DNA of 64,000 bases from Paragorgia papillata (GCA_035771165.1 JAWNZC010000106.1:248001-312000), one strand, 5' to 3'. Positions 33,379 to 41,449 are shown, counted from the stretch's first letter. Program-made: numbers and translations. Notes: generated from the sequence alone by a model not told the origin.

Positions 33379-34836
33379 ATGAGTTATTACTATGGATATG
33401 ATGACCCAGATTATTCTTATGGAGGGGGTGGTGGTGCTGACGGAGAACCAGGACCACAAGGTGACACAGGTGTAAAAGGTGACAAAGGTGACAGAGGTCC
33501 AACTGGTGCGACTGGACCCCAAGGACCAACAGGGGCAACAGGCACAAAGGGGGACAAGGGAGACAAAGGTGATGAAGGTTTGGAGGGGCAAAGAGGTTTG
33601 ACAGGTGACAAAGGAAACAGTGGAGACAGAGGTGCAATAGGACCAACAGGACCAACAGGATCTCAAGGTTTAAAAGGTTTAACAGGATCTCAAGGTTCAA
33701 AAGGACCAAAAGGAGATAGGGGTTTGACAGGTATGGCTGGTACAGATGCTCATAAAAAAGGCGACAAAGGGGATAAGGGAGATGCTGGCAATACAGGACC
33801 AAAAGGCGACAAAGGCGATCGAGGTTTGCAAGGAACAAAGGGAGACAAAGGGGATACTGGTATTAGAGGACCACAAGGAAACAAAGGCGACAGAGGTAGT
33901 TTTGGAACAGCAGGTGCAACAGGACCACAAGGTCAAAAAGGAGACAAAGGTGACCATGGAACAACAGGTGCAACGGGATCCAAAGGAGACAAGGGTGACA
34001 AGGGAGACAAAGGTATGGCAGGAACAGCTGCACAAAAAGGGGACAAAGGAGATCCTGGTGATGATGGTGCGAAAGGGAACAAGGGCAACACAGGGGCAAC
34101 AGGACCCCAAGGCCCACAGGGTGCCCAAGGCCCACAAGGGAGTCAAGGATCAACAGGACCCAAAGGAAACACAGGAAACACAGGATCGCAAGGACCCCAA
34201 GGCCCACAAGGAACAAAAGGGGATAAGGGAGATCAAGGACCAAAAGGTGACCAAGGAGACCAGGGAGTTCGAGGGTTACCTGGAGGAAAAGGATCAACTG
34301 GACTAAGAGGTTTAAGGGGTTTAAGAGGTGTTACAGGAGTTACAGGACCTGCTGGAACTTTTTCGCAGTTGGTAAAATATAAAAAGGATAGTGGAAAAAC
34401 AAACCATAAGGGAGGAGCATGGGATAACACAAACAACATTAGCACCCTGCTCTCATTTACAGCAACCCATGATACAGGGAAATATTTAGTCTCATATTGG
34501 TTTACACTACAACCTGATGGTCTCAAAATTGATCAACAATCTAAGCAAACTGGTTGGTATGCTTCTTCCTATAGAGCATATTTTGACCTAAAAACAAACC
34601 TTTACCATGGAAATATTACAGACAGATCAAACAAACTTTCAGGTTTGGAAACCATAACCATGGGGAAAACATACAATGAAAGGGACCCTCACCATATTTT
34701 TTGTCAAGGGATTGCCACTATTAAAAAAGGGACCCAAATGGCTTTGCACTCATATTCTGGTTCTGTTGGTGATGACTATACCTTCCTGTTTTTCAATGTT
34801 TGGGATGTTGAAATCAACCTTCTTAGAATTGGTTGA
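33379..34836 (+). CDS. Collagen-like fibre protein with C1q/TNF-like head (485 aa)
   Basis: The ATG follows GATAAATA and the protein opens MSYYYGYDDPDYSYGG. Residues ~20-328 are an almost unbroken Gly-X-Y collagen repeat rich in GDKGDKGD, GPTGATGPQG and similar triplets. Two short breaks (around TDAHKKGD and TAAQKGD) would hinge the triple helix. Residues ~330-485 are a beta-rich head (YLVSYWFTLQ, TQMALHSYSG, YTFLFFNVWDVEINLLRIG) with the look of a C1q/TNF-like trimer. The predicted product is a long trimeric rod with a knob and a docking tail identical to that of fibre protein 1. Capsid-associated collagen fibres are known in some large DNA viruses. Proline in Y positions is scarce and threonine and lysine common, as in viral and bacterial collagens, so stability need not depend on hydroxylation. 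Confidence 0.8.
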   Translation: MSYYYGYDDPDYSYGGGGGADGEPGPQGDTGVKGDKGDRGPTGATGPQGPTGATGTKGDKGDKGDEGLEGQRGLTGDKGNSGDRGAIGPTGPTGSQGLKGLTGSQGSKGPKGDRGLTGMAGTDAHKKGDKGDKGDAGNTGPKGDKGDRGLQGTKGDKGDTGIRGPQGNKGDRGSFGTAGATGPQGQKGDKGDHGTTGATGSKGDKGDKGDKGMAGTAAQKGDKGDPGDDGAKGNKGNTGATGPQGPQGAQGPQGSQGSTGPKGNTGNTGSQGPQGPQGTKGDKGDQGPKGDQGDQGVRGLPGGKGSTGLRGLRGLRGVTGVTGPAGTFSQLVKYKKDSGKTNHKGGAWDNTNNISTLLSFTATHDTGKYLVSYWFTLQPDGLKIDQQSKQTGWYASSYRAYFDLKTNLYHGNITDRSNKLSGLETITMGKTYNERDPHHIFCQGIATIKKGTQMALHSYSGSVGDDYTFLFFNVWDVEINLLRIG

Positions 34837-34875
34837 AATTGAAATTTGGAAAAAAGAAACCATAATAAAAAAAAA

Positions 34876-35163
34876 ATGGTACCAATGATATCAACAATGG
34901 TAAAATATGAAACCACTGAAACCCAAGTTTTTACTCCACATTTTAAATCTGTTCAATGGTCATTCCCAGGAAAATTTGCATGCAGATGTGGCAAAGTTTT
35001 TACAACACAAAACAAACTAATTAACCATACATTTTTTCCAAAACAAGCAAGTGTTAATTTTTCATTAACTGTAACATCAATCATTCCAAACGGATATTGG
35101 TTGAAAGCAACTTCAAGACAAATTCCAGCTAGCTGTTTTGAACAAAATTTAACTAGTTGTTGA
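34876..35163 (+). CDS. Small zinc-finger-like Polinton protein (95 aa)
   Basis: The start is the ATG after CATAATAAAAAAAAA; the frame extends upstream without an ATG. FACRCGKVFTTQNKLINH resembles a C2H2 finger (aromatic, Cys pair, F, L, H), but the Cys spacing is one residue rather than two and the second His is missing, so metal binding is uncertain. The rest is beta-rich. Unknown role; it lies between the fibre genes and the capsid block. Confidence 0.55.
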   Translation: MVPMISTMVKYETTETQVFTPHFKSVQWSFPGKFACRCGKVFTTQNKLINHTFFPKQASVNFSLTVTSIIPNGYWLKATSRQIPASCFEQNLTSC

Positions 35164-35198
35164 ACAAATTATAACAAAATTCAACAAATCATTAATAA

Positions 35199-35567
35199 AT
35201 GGAACCAGAACAAAAACCAGAACCAGAACAAAAACCAGAACAAAAACAGGAGCAAACCATTACAAAAACTCCTCCACCTGTCCATGTCAAAAATCCAAAA
35301 AGGGTCGCACAAGGGAAAAAACTTGCTGCAATAAGTAAGGAGGCAAAACTAAGAAAAAAAGCTAGGATGGAAAAGGAGAGAGAGGAAGAACCAAAAGAAG
35401 AAAATGGTGTAAGCATTTCAACATCTTGTGCAATAATTGGAGCAGTGGCAGCCCTAATTACCACCTACATTACTTACTCCAAATGGAAAAAAGAACCAGA
35501 AGAAAGTAAAGACAAACCCCAAAAGTCAAAAACAGTTTTCAAGGATCTTTCGAAATATGATCTTTAA
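35199..35567 (+). CDS. Single-pass membrane protein with PEQK repeats (122 aa)
   Basis: The ATG follows ATTAATAA. The N-terminus is a Pro/Glu/Gln/Lys repeat (EPEQKPEPEQKPEQ), followed by a highly basic region (KKLAAISKEAKLRKKARMEK). Residues ~77-96 (AIIGAVAALITTYITY) are a transmembrane helix, with a basic/acidic tail after it. It could be a minor virion or membrane-remodelling protein. No homologue recognised. Confidence 0.65.
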   Translation: MEPEQKPEPEQKPEQKQEQTITKTPPPVHVKNPKRVAQGKKLAAISKEAKLRKKARMEKEREEEPKEENGVSISTSCAIIGAVAALITTYITYSKWKKEPEESKDKPQKSKTVFKDLSKYDL

Positions 35568-35576
35568 ATTTTTAAA

Positions 35577-35867
35577 ATGAAATTCTTTCCACAATTGGAA
35601 AGAAATTCAATAAATATGATTGTCAACAGTTATGCAACAGAATGTGTTTTTGGAAGTAAAAACTGGTTTAATATTGGAAAACTTATTTTTTTAATTTCAA
35701 AAGGAAGTTATGAAGGTTACAGACTTTGGTTACTATACAGTAAATACGATACCAGAAATTATAATGAAAACCATTGTTATCATTTGTGGTCAAATTTCGA
35801 TGTTTTTATGCCAGATGATTTTGAAGGAGAAGAGGAAAATGAAGATGAATTTTTCAATAATTATTAA
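35577..35867 (+). CDS. Small acidic-tailed Polinton protein, unknown (96 aa)
   Basis: The ATG is nine bases after the stop of the previous gene, preceded by TTTTTAAA, one of the few starts without AATAA. Aromatic-rich body (GYRLWLLYSKYD) and a strongly acidic C-terminus (FEGEEENEDEFFNN). No family recognised. Tight packing between two convincing genes supports it. Confidence 0.55.
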   Translation: MKFFPQLERNSINMIVNSYATECVFGSKNWFNIGKLIFLISKGSYEGYRLWLLYSKYDTRNYNENHCYHLWSNFDVFMPDDFEGEEENEDEFFNNY

Positions 35868-35888
35868 AATTTTTCCCTATATTAATAA

Positions 35889-37100
35889 ATGAATACAGAG
35901 AGAGAAGTTGAATTAGAACCCGGTTATAACCGGTTACACCGAAGTTCAATAACTGGGGAACGAGCCCGAAATGTAATTACTTTCAACCCCAATTCTGCCA
36001 ATGAGGGAGAAGTAATTTACATCCACATCCCAAAACTCAAACCCGGAACAACATTAGTCCCTGACAAGATGTTTCTCCTGTTCGACTTTAAGAACAAAAA
36101 CACAAAGTCGTGGTTTAACAACAACCTTGCGAAACAACTCCAAGAACGTTTGGAAGTTAGATTTGCAGGAGAAAAAGTTTACGACAACACGGGAGAGAGT
36201 CTTTTGGGGACTTACAAGGATCTTTGGATGGACAAACATGAGAGAGCAAATATGATTGAAGATGGAATTGCAACCGAAAACCAGCGAAAACTTATTTCTA
36301 AATCCGACGATGCTTCTTCTGACACATATGCGGCTGTGTATGGTACCAAACAGAGGATCAAGTTGGATAAGATTTTGAAGGATCATGGACTTTATGCACC
36401 CCACAGCATGGCGAATGATTTGCAGTACATTATTACACTACCAAAAGCTACCACCATCATGAAGGCACAAAGTAGTCAATCTGTGGCTGGTTATTCTTTG
36501 GAAAATATTGAGTTGGAATATGAAACCATTACCAACTTTTCATTGGTCCAGGAGATTGAAACCTCTTACCAAGCGGGTCGTGCACTTTCCTTTGAACATG
36601 TAACCCTAATGAAAACCACACCATGGGCTGCAGCTTCAACATTAATTAACGAAACCATCAATCTGCCAAGAAAGAGCATGAAGGCGGTTGTAATGCTGTT
36701 TACAAAGGCGACAAGAAGTGGGTCTGAAGAATTTGTGTATCCCAATATTGAAAGGGTCAAAATTACCATTGAAGGAGTCCCAAACAGCATTTACTCCCAA
36801 GGCATCCCAAAACGGAGATTGTTTGAAGAGGCTGAGCGACTTTTCAGACATACCAATTATCCAACAATCCAAGCTGACGAATTCTTTACAGAAAACCAGT
36901 TTGCACTTGTTGTGGATCTTCGGTCAATTAATGACAATGCTGTGTATGGCGATGGTACAAAACTTTTGACCACACAATCTGGGATTATGTTAGAAATCAA
37001 GAAAAAGGCGACAGCAACAGATTTGAGATGTCATGTTTTCATTCTTTCAGATGGTCTGTTGAAAGTCCAAGGAGGAGCGTTCCAAAGTGTCAACTACTAA
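35889..37100 (+). CDS. PY-type major capsid protein (double jelly-roll, 403 aa)
   Basis: The ATG follows ATTAATAA. The sequence has the layout of Polinton PY proteins: an N-terminal stretch before VIYIHIPKLKPGTTLVPDKM, then LEVRFAGEKVYDN, YKDLWMDKHERANM, DHGLYAPHSM, ITLPKA and YSLENIELEYETI, followed by a second beta-rich half. PY proteins are established as double jelly-roll major capsid proteins. The genes directly downstream are the packaging ATPase and the PX penton, the conserved Polinton morphogenesis block. It would form the hexon-like capsomers of an icosahedral particle. No truncation is visible. The symbol is left empty because PY is a class name. Confidence 0.8.
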   Translation: MNTEREVELEPGYNRLHRSSITGERARNVITFNPNSANEGEVIYIHIPKLKPGTTLVPDKMFLLFDFKNKNTKSWFNNNLAKQLQERLEVRFAGEKVYDNTGESLLGTYKDLWMDKHERANMIEDGIATENQRKLISKSDDASSDTYAAVYGTKQRIKLDKILKDHGLYAPHSMANDLQYIITLPKATTIMKAQSSQSVAGYSLENIELEYETITNFSLVQEIETSYQAGRALSFEHVTLMKTTPWAAASTLINETINLPRKSMKAVVMLFTKATRSGSEEFVYPNIERVKITIEGVPNSIYSQGIPKRRLFEEAERLFRHTNYPTIQADEFFTENQFALVVDLRSINDNAVYGDGTKLLTTQSGIMLEIKKKATATDLRCHVFILSDGLLKVQGGAFQSVNY

Positions 37101-37139
37101 AAATATTGGCAAGACTTGGTAAAATTTTTCCAAAATAAA

Positions 37140-37769
37140 ATGGAAAACGAAGACCCAAAACCATTTAACATGATTATTGTTGGAATGACGAGTTGTGGAA
37201 AGACTCATTATTTGTTAAAAAATTTAGTTGAAAATTACAAAAAAAAATTTGAAAACATAGTTTTAATATGTCCAACTTTTGTATGGAACAAAACATATTT
37301 GGAATGGGAACATTTACATGATCCAAGATTCTTTGTCATCCCTTGCGACCAAGATGAGTCTGAAGATTTTTTAAAATATGTTGTTGATTATTGTAAAGGA
37401 ACCCCAAGTCTAATTATTTTGGATGACTGTGCTTCTGGACAGAGTGTAAAAAACAGGACCAGCGAATTGGTAAAACTTGGTTTTGGAGCAAGGCATATGA
37501 ATATTAGCACAATAGTTGTTACCCAGCAACTGACAAGCATTGCGAAACCATATCGAGAAAATATTTCAAAACTGGTTACCTTTTACAATCCAAACAGAAA
37601 AGATATGCAAGTTATTTTGGATGATTATTTGGATATACCAAAAGAAGAAGAGAAGAAAATTAAAGAAACATTGAAATCAAAAAAATATTCAAAATTAGAG
37701 ATCAATTTGATCCACCCCTATGACCACAAAATAGTTGAACCATTTGGGGAAAACTTAATAAATTTTTGA
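37140..37769 (+). CDS. FtsK/A32-type genome-packaging ATPase (209 aa)
   Basis: The ATG at 37140 follows CAAAATAAA; the frame runs upstream without an ATG. Walker A is GMTSCGKT (residues 15-22) and Walker B is SLIILDDC (Asp 95-96). The later VVTQQL is the sensor-like motif of A32-type enzymes. Length and motif order match the ~210-250-residue Polinton ATP gene, which pumps DNA into the capsid. It sits between the major capsid and penton genes. Confidence 0.92.
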   Translation: MENEDPKPFNMIIVGMTSCGKTHYLLKNLVENYKKKFENIVLICPTFVWNKTYLEWEHLHDPRFFVIPCDQDESEDFLKYVVDYCKGTPSLIILDDCASGQSVKNRTSELVKLGFGARHMNISTIVVTQQLTSIAKPYRENISKLVTFYNPNRKDMQVILDDYLDIPKEEEKKIKETLKSKKYSKLEINLIHPYDHKIVEPFGENLINF

Positions 37770-37801
37770 AGGTTCCAAATTCTAAAATCTCATTCCAATA
37801 A

Positions 37802-38449
37802 ATGAGGAACCTAAGAATTTTGTTGAAAAACGGAGAAACAACAATTAAATTTGAAGATCCTTTGATTATTGAAGATACCAAACTAATGGTTAAAGATGCA
37901 ACAGTTTTCTGGGATTACAATAATTTAACGAGTCCAACTTACGTCATGCATGGAACAAAAAAAGTTAGTTTTTACAATGGCTATTGGACTGTTGGCATGA
38001 TTATGAGGGTTTTTAAGGAAAACGAAATAAAGTCAGAATTACTTCCATATAGCTGTAAAATCAGATTATTCCCAACAAAAGATCTTTACCTACACAAACT
38101 TGGCCCATTGCTTGGATATTTAGAAACAACAGTAATTAGGGCAGGGGCAAACATGGTTAGTCCGAAAACAGTCAACATAAATCTTGGAATGAAATTTGTT
38201 TGTATATCTTGCGAGATGATTGATGGAACTAGGACATCATTTTCAGGAAAACGGGATAGAACAGCTGCAGTTCTTCCAATTACAACAAAACAGTTGTTGA
38301 AGGGGTCAGTTGAAAAATTTGCAAACATTAATTCGGAGGCAATGCTGGACAATGGTGTTTACAATGAACTTAAATTTAAAGTTGACCACAATGTTGGCGA
38401 CATCCTTCTTGAGATTTTTTTATGTCCACAGAATTATGAGACTCCATAA
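37802..38449 (+). CDS. PX-type minor capsid (penton) protein (215 aa)
   Basis: The ATG follows TCCAATAA. The protein has a beta-rich pattern with the PX-like features LGPLLGYLE, a spacer, then VNINLGMKFVCISCEMIDG, and a closing GDILLEIFLCP. In Polintons the PX gene next to the ATPase encodes the single jelly-roll penton at capsid vertices. The fibre proteins would be expected to dock on it. Position and length fit; sequence identity to any specific homologue cannot be judged here. Confidence 0.7.
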   Translation: MRNLRILLKNGETTIKFEDPLIIEDTKLMVKDATVFWDYNNLTSPTYVMHGTKKVSFYNGYWTVGMIMRVFKENEIKSELLPYSCKIRLFPTKDLYLHKLGPLLGYLETTVIRAGANMVSPKTVNINLGMKFVCISCEMIDGTRTSFSGKRDRTAAVLPITTKQLLKGSVEKFANINSEAMLDNGVYNELKFKVDHNVGDILLEIFLCPQNYETP

Positions 38450-38457
38450 TAAAAGAA

Positions 38458-38634
38458 ATGATTGACCAAAATCTAGAGACCATTAAAGGGGTGCTAAAAG
38501 ACATGAAAAATTTGAAAACAGATTTAAAAAAAGATGGAAACCAAAATTTAACAAACCTAAAAGTTGCAGTAAACGATTTGATAGCTGCTTTAAAGAATTA
38601 TGTAAAAGTAATTGAAATCTTAAAAATCTTCTAA
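38458..38634 (+). CDS. Small coiled-coil protein (58 aa)
   Basis: ATG eight bases after the penton stop, preceded by ATAATAAAAGAA, the same spacer as the minus-strand gene starting at 40161. It encodes 58 residues of mostly heptad-like helix (ETIKGVLKDMKNLKTDLKK, then LTNLKVAVNDLIAALKNYV). Unknown role; a capsid-associated or scaffolding helix is plausible. The TTATAAC palindrome follows 16 bp after the stop. Confidence 0.6.
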   Translation: MIDQNLETIKGVLKDMKNLKTDLKKDGNQNLTNLKVAVNDLIAALKNYVKVIEILKIF

Positions 38635-38649
38635 AACTTTTCTGAAAAC

Positions 38650-38671
38650 TTATAACAAAATTTTGTTATAA
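38650..38671. terminator. Palindrome TTATAAC-AAAATTTT-GTTATAA, copy 2
   Basis: A perfect 22-bp palindrome preceded by CTGAAAAC and followed by a T-rich run, between the small coiled-coil gene and the next ORF. Same motif as at 32448 and 39460. Confidence 0.55.
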
Positions 38672-38692
38672 ATTTTTTTAATATATTAATAA

Positions 38693-38923
38693 ATGAATAA
38701 GAACGAGGTTTTAAATGATCTATACGAAGCAGCTTTGATTACAGTTGCAGCTGTTGGAGTAAGTATGGTTGTTAAAAAGTTAACAGGCCAATCTTTGGCA
38801 GCGCCAGCAAGTATTAAAGAAACAGCCAAACTTGGTGTTGCAGTTGCTGGTGGATTGTTCGCTGTAAAAATGGCACAGGACAAAGGATATATACCGAAAA
38901 ATGTGGATCCAAAGAAGTCATAG
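38693..38923 (+). CDS. Small membrane protein (76 aa)
   Basis: The ATG follows ATTAATAA. Two hydrophobic segments, residues ~13-27 (AALITVAAVGVSMVV) and ~46-60 (KLGVAVAGGLFAVKM), rich in small residues, separated by a polar linker. Likely a membrane-inserted virion or membrane-active peptide. No homologue recognised. Confidence 0.6.
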   Translation: MNKNEVLNDLYEAALITVAAVGVSMVVKKLTGQSLAAPASIKETAKLGVAVAGGLFAVKMAQDKGYIPKNVDPKKS

Positions 38924-39032
38924 AAACTTTTAAAAATTGGGAGTCCTAACATAACCCAAAAACTTGGTAAAAACTTTAACAAAATAAAATTTGAACTGCA
39001 AAAAAAAAGCCAAACTTCTCTTTCCTAAATAA

Positions 39033-39434
39033 ATGGCATCAATGATAGCAGGAGGGTTGTTCAATGCAGTTGCATTTGCTGGTGCTGGATATTTGTTCCA
39101 GTCATTTAACAAACATGGTTATGCTGACGAGGCAAAAAGACATAATCTTGCAACAGAAAAACTCCAAAAAGACAAAGAAAAGTTTTTTGAGAATGAAATT
39201 AAAAGAAAGGACAAAGTCAGGGAACTCCAAGATGAAATCCGAAATGCTAACTATGACATGGAAGTAACTTCAAAAGCCTTCCAAGAACTTCATGAAATTT
39301 TACAAGAAGAAAAACCAGTTGAACCAAAACTCGAAGATTATTACCAACCAAGTGATGAAATGGAAAAATATATGACCATTACTGTAACACTTCTTGGGGC
39401 TGGTGCTGGTTGGTTGTTGGCGGTTGTTGTTTGA
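39033..39434 (+). CDS. Membrane protein with central coiled coil (133 aa)
   Basis: The ATG follows CCTAAATAA. Hydrophobic N-terminus (MIAGGLFNAVAFAGAGYLF), a long charged coiled coil at residues ~30-90 (EKLQKDKEKFFENEIKRKD), and a C-terminal transmembrane segment (ITVTLLGAGAGWLLAVVV). Such hydrophobic-coil-hydrophobic proteins accompany capsid genes in animal Polintons. Possible minor capsid or membrane-penetration role (inference). It is convergent with the minus-strand gene ending at 39496. Confidence 0.65.
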   Translation: MASMIAGGLFNAVAFAGAGYLFQSFNKHGYADEAKRHNLATEKLQKDKEKFFENEIKRKDKVRELQDEIRNANYDMEVTSKAFQELHEILQEEKPVEPKLEDYYQPSDEMEKYMTITVTLLGAGAGWLLAVVV

Positions 39435-39459
39435 GGATTTGGTAAAAATTTTTGAAAAT

Positions 39460-39480
39460 ATATAACAAAAAATGTTATAA
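39460..39480. terminator. Palindrome ATATAAC-AAAAAAT-GTTATAA, copy 3 (convergent gap)
   Basis: Lies in the 61-bp gap between two convergent genes (stops at 39434 and 39496), where a two-way terminator would be expected. Its core is the reverse complement of copy 1 at 32448. Confidence 0.6.
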
Positions 39481-39495
39481 ATTTTGTAAAGTTTC

Positions 39496-40161
39496 TTATA
39501 GACTTGTCTTCCCTTCTTTAATCAATTTCGTAATTTCCTTACATTTTCTGATACCACTCATCTCCTCTATTTTCAAAACATTTTCAACACTAAGAGTATT
39601 CCCAAAAACTTTGAATCCTGTTTGGTATGGTCTGTAAGCATTATTTTTGGGGGAATAGTTTAAAATGTACCTAATCTCATCAAATGTTCTTAATTCTGCT
39701 GCAGTTGACTTCTTCATTTTTTTTAAAAGATCATCTCTTTGACAGATTCCAAAAATAATGGTCATAATGTAACTTAAACTGTATTTTCTGTCCAAAACCA
39801 AACCTAATCCCACAAGAGTTGTGTTTGACTTAACGAAAAATTTCATGATCTCATAGCCAACAATTTTCTCTTCCTTTGGGAATAGTTTCCAAAATGTTTT
39901 TACATATCTTTTTAGAATGGGTGGGGATGGGGTTTTGTGGTTGTAGGCATGTAACTTTAATAACTCCAAACCACATTTTCCACAAATTATGAATCCTTCA
40001 ATTTCTTCTGTTTTTTCTTTACAACAACTACTTTTGTTTTTTAGGGTTTCGAGTTCCAAAAGACTTTCATTGAGATCTTTTGACTCATCTTCTTTAATTT
40101 CAATAATTGGGTTTCCAAAAACATCTAAATATTGGAATTTGGGGTTTTTTAAACTTGGCAT
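39496..40161 (-). CDS. Zinc-ribbon protein, possible transcription factor (221 aa)
   Basis: The ATG (complement of 40159-40161) follows AAATAAAAGAA on the minus strand. Residues ~46-65 carry CC-x10-13-FIICGKCG, the arrangement of TFIIB-type and viral late-transcription-factor zinc ribbons (C-x2-C knuckle ending CGxxG/L). The rest is helical with many Lys and Leu (KTFWKLFPKEEKIVGYE, AAELRTFDEIRYIL). I do not recognise the C-terminal domain. A factor that reads the element's own ATAA start signals is an attractive inference but unproven. It overlaps nothing and is convergent with the preceding membrane-protein gene. Confidence 0.5.
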   Translation of the reverse strand: MPSLKNPKFQYLDVFGNPIIEIKEDESKDLNESLLELETLKNKSSCCKEKTEEIEGFIICGKCGLELLKLHAYNHKTPSPPILKRYVKTFWKLFPKEEKIVGYEIMKFFVKSNTTLVGLGLVLDRKYSLSYIMTIIFGICQRDDLLKKMKKSTAAELRTFDEIRYILNYSPKNNAYRPYQTGFKVFGNTLSVENVLKIEEMSGIRKCKEITKLIKEGKTSL

Positions 40162-40170
40162 TTCTTTTAT

Positions 40171-41364
40171 TTAAATTAATCTTGATATTCCTTTAAATAC
40201 CAAGAAAACCGTTCCAATTGAAGCCCCAAAAACTTCTGGCAATCTGTTGTCGCTTTTTTCAGCAATGTTAGGTGTAAATATTCCTGGCTTATATTTACTT
40301 ACACCGGTTTCAACAGGTTTACCAATAGGTTTGCCAATATCTTTACCAACAGGTTTCCCAATATTAAGATGTCTGTTAAGTCCCAATGACATCCCAGTTG
40401 TGGCCAGGGTAAGAACATTGTTGAATCCACTAATTGGATTAATAAGAATTCTCATGTCAGATGGGATCAAAATTAAACCCGGACTTATTGCAAAATTCAA
40501 AACAACATTTGTGGATTTGATAGCTTGCCTCATATTTGAAATGGAAACAGTAATGTCATCCTGGGCTATTGTGTCCTCCATTAACTTTTTAAACACTTCT
40601 TGTGTTTGTAAACTTTTAGCTCCTTCGCCAACAATGACCCACCTTGTTTTGGCCTGGGCTCCCAACACACAGTAAACAAAAGATTCTAAGGATTGTTGAA
40701 ATAACTTTTGACCTAATAGTGTCAACCCATTGGAATCTTTGGACACAAAATGTTTAAAATCATCGGGATGTCTAGAACCAGCTGACACCAGTTCCTCATA
40801 TGTGTTGACTCTTCCATAACTCTCTTTTGTCAAATTTACATATCTAACTTCATATCCGAGGTCCTTCATATCTTGTGTAAATTCTTTTGCACTTTGTGTT
40901 GAGTTACTTATTTTTTTAACCCAAACATCGTTGGGATTGTGTTGTAAAATTTTTATGACATCTTCTGTCAAAAACCTTCTAAGTTTGTTTGGATGTTTTA
41001 AGAACCTTCTGACCTGAAAAACATAATGATAATGGACAATACTTGTCAAAAAAGAAGACCGAAATCTTGTAAACCCATTCTTAAAATGCTTGTTAGAAAT
41101 ACCACACAAGTAGCTTGAAACATAACTGGCAGCAATAGCTGTAAAATATGGAATAGTGATGAAATCATTTATGTTTGGATTTCTTATTTTCATTGGTTGT
41201 TGAAATGTTAAATTAATGGGGTTTAAATTTACAATAAAATTATCTCTTTCATTTGCAAATATGGTAATTGTGTTTAAATTTACAGAAGCCTTTGGTTGTT
41301 TAGAAAATTTTTGGACCGTTCCAGAGACATTCCATTCTTCTGGCCATTTTTTAAATTCTGTCAT
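40171..41364 (-). CDS. Unknown large Polinton protein with GKP repeats (397 aa)
   Basis: The ATG (complement of 41362-41364) follows AAAATAAACA. I recognise no family. Residues ~1-330 are mixed alpha/beta with basic, aromatic segments (SIVHYHYVFQVRRFLKHPNK). Residues ~335-355 hold the repeat NIGKPVGKDIGKPIGKPV. The C-terminus (FGASIGTVFLVFKGI) is a hydrophobic helix, possibly a membrane anchor. It is the second minus-strand gene and is divergent from the integrase, sharing an 85-bp promoter gap with tandem 23-bp repeats. Being fully open at ~1.2 kb in a compact element argues for function. Confidence 0.7.
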   Translation of the reverse strand: MTEFKKWPEEWNVSGTVQKFSKQPKASVNLNTITIFANERDNFIVNLNPINLTFQQPMKIRNPNINDFITIPYFTAIAASYVSSYLCGISNKHFKNGFTRFRSSFLTSIVHYHYVFQVRRFLKHPNKLRRFLTEDVIKILQHNPNDVWVKKISNSTQSAKEFTQDMKDLGYEVRYVNLTKESYGRVNTYEELVSAGSRHPDDFKHFVSKDSNGLTLLGQKLFQQSLESFVYCVLGAQAKTRWVIVGEGAKSLQTQEVFKKLMEDTIAQDDITVSISNMRQAIKSTNVVLNFAISPGLILIPSDMRILINPISGFNNVLTLATTGMSLGLNRHLNIGKPVGKDIGKPIGKPVETGVSKYKPGIFTPNIAEKSDNRLPEVFGASIGTVFLVFKGISRLI

Positions 41365-41382
41365 TGTTTATTTTGGGAACTT

Positions 41383-41428
41383 TTGGTAAAAAATGTTGGC
41401 AAATATTGGTAAAAAATGTTGGCAAATC
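41383..41428. promoter_or_regulatory. Two tandem 23-bp repeats in the divergent promoter gap
   Basis: TTGGTAAAAAATGTTGG followed by CAAA begins at 41383 and again at 41406. They lie between the divergent starts at 41364 and 41450. Related TTGGTAAAAATTTT and TTGGCAAG words occur in other gaps (37110, 38966, 39440). I infer a binding or promoter element. Confidence 0.45.
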
Positions 41429-41449
41429 TTTTAAAACTTTTGGAAATAA

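Noticed and set aside
33269..34300. Long open frames antisense or out of frame to the collagen gene
   Set aside because: They arise from the regular Gly-X-Y codon pattern (Leu/Cys/Pro/Ser-rich mirror translations) and lack the ATAA start context.
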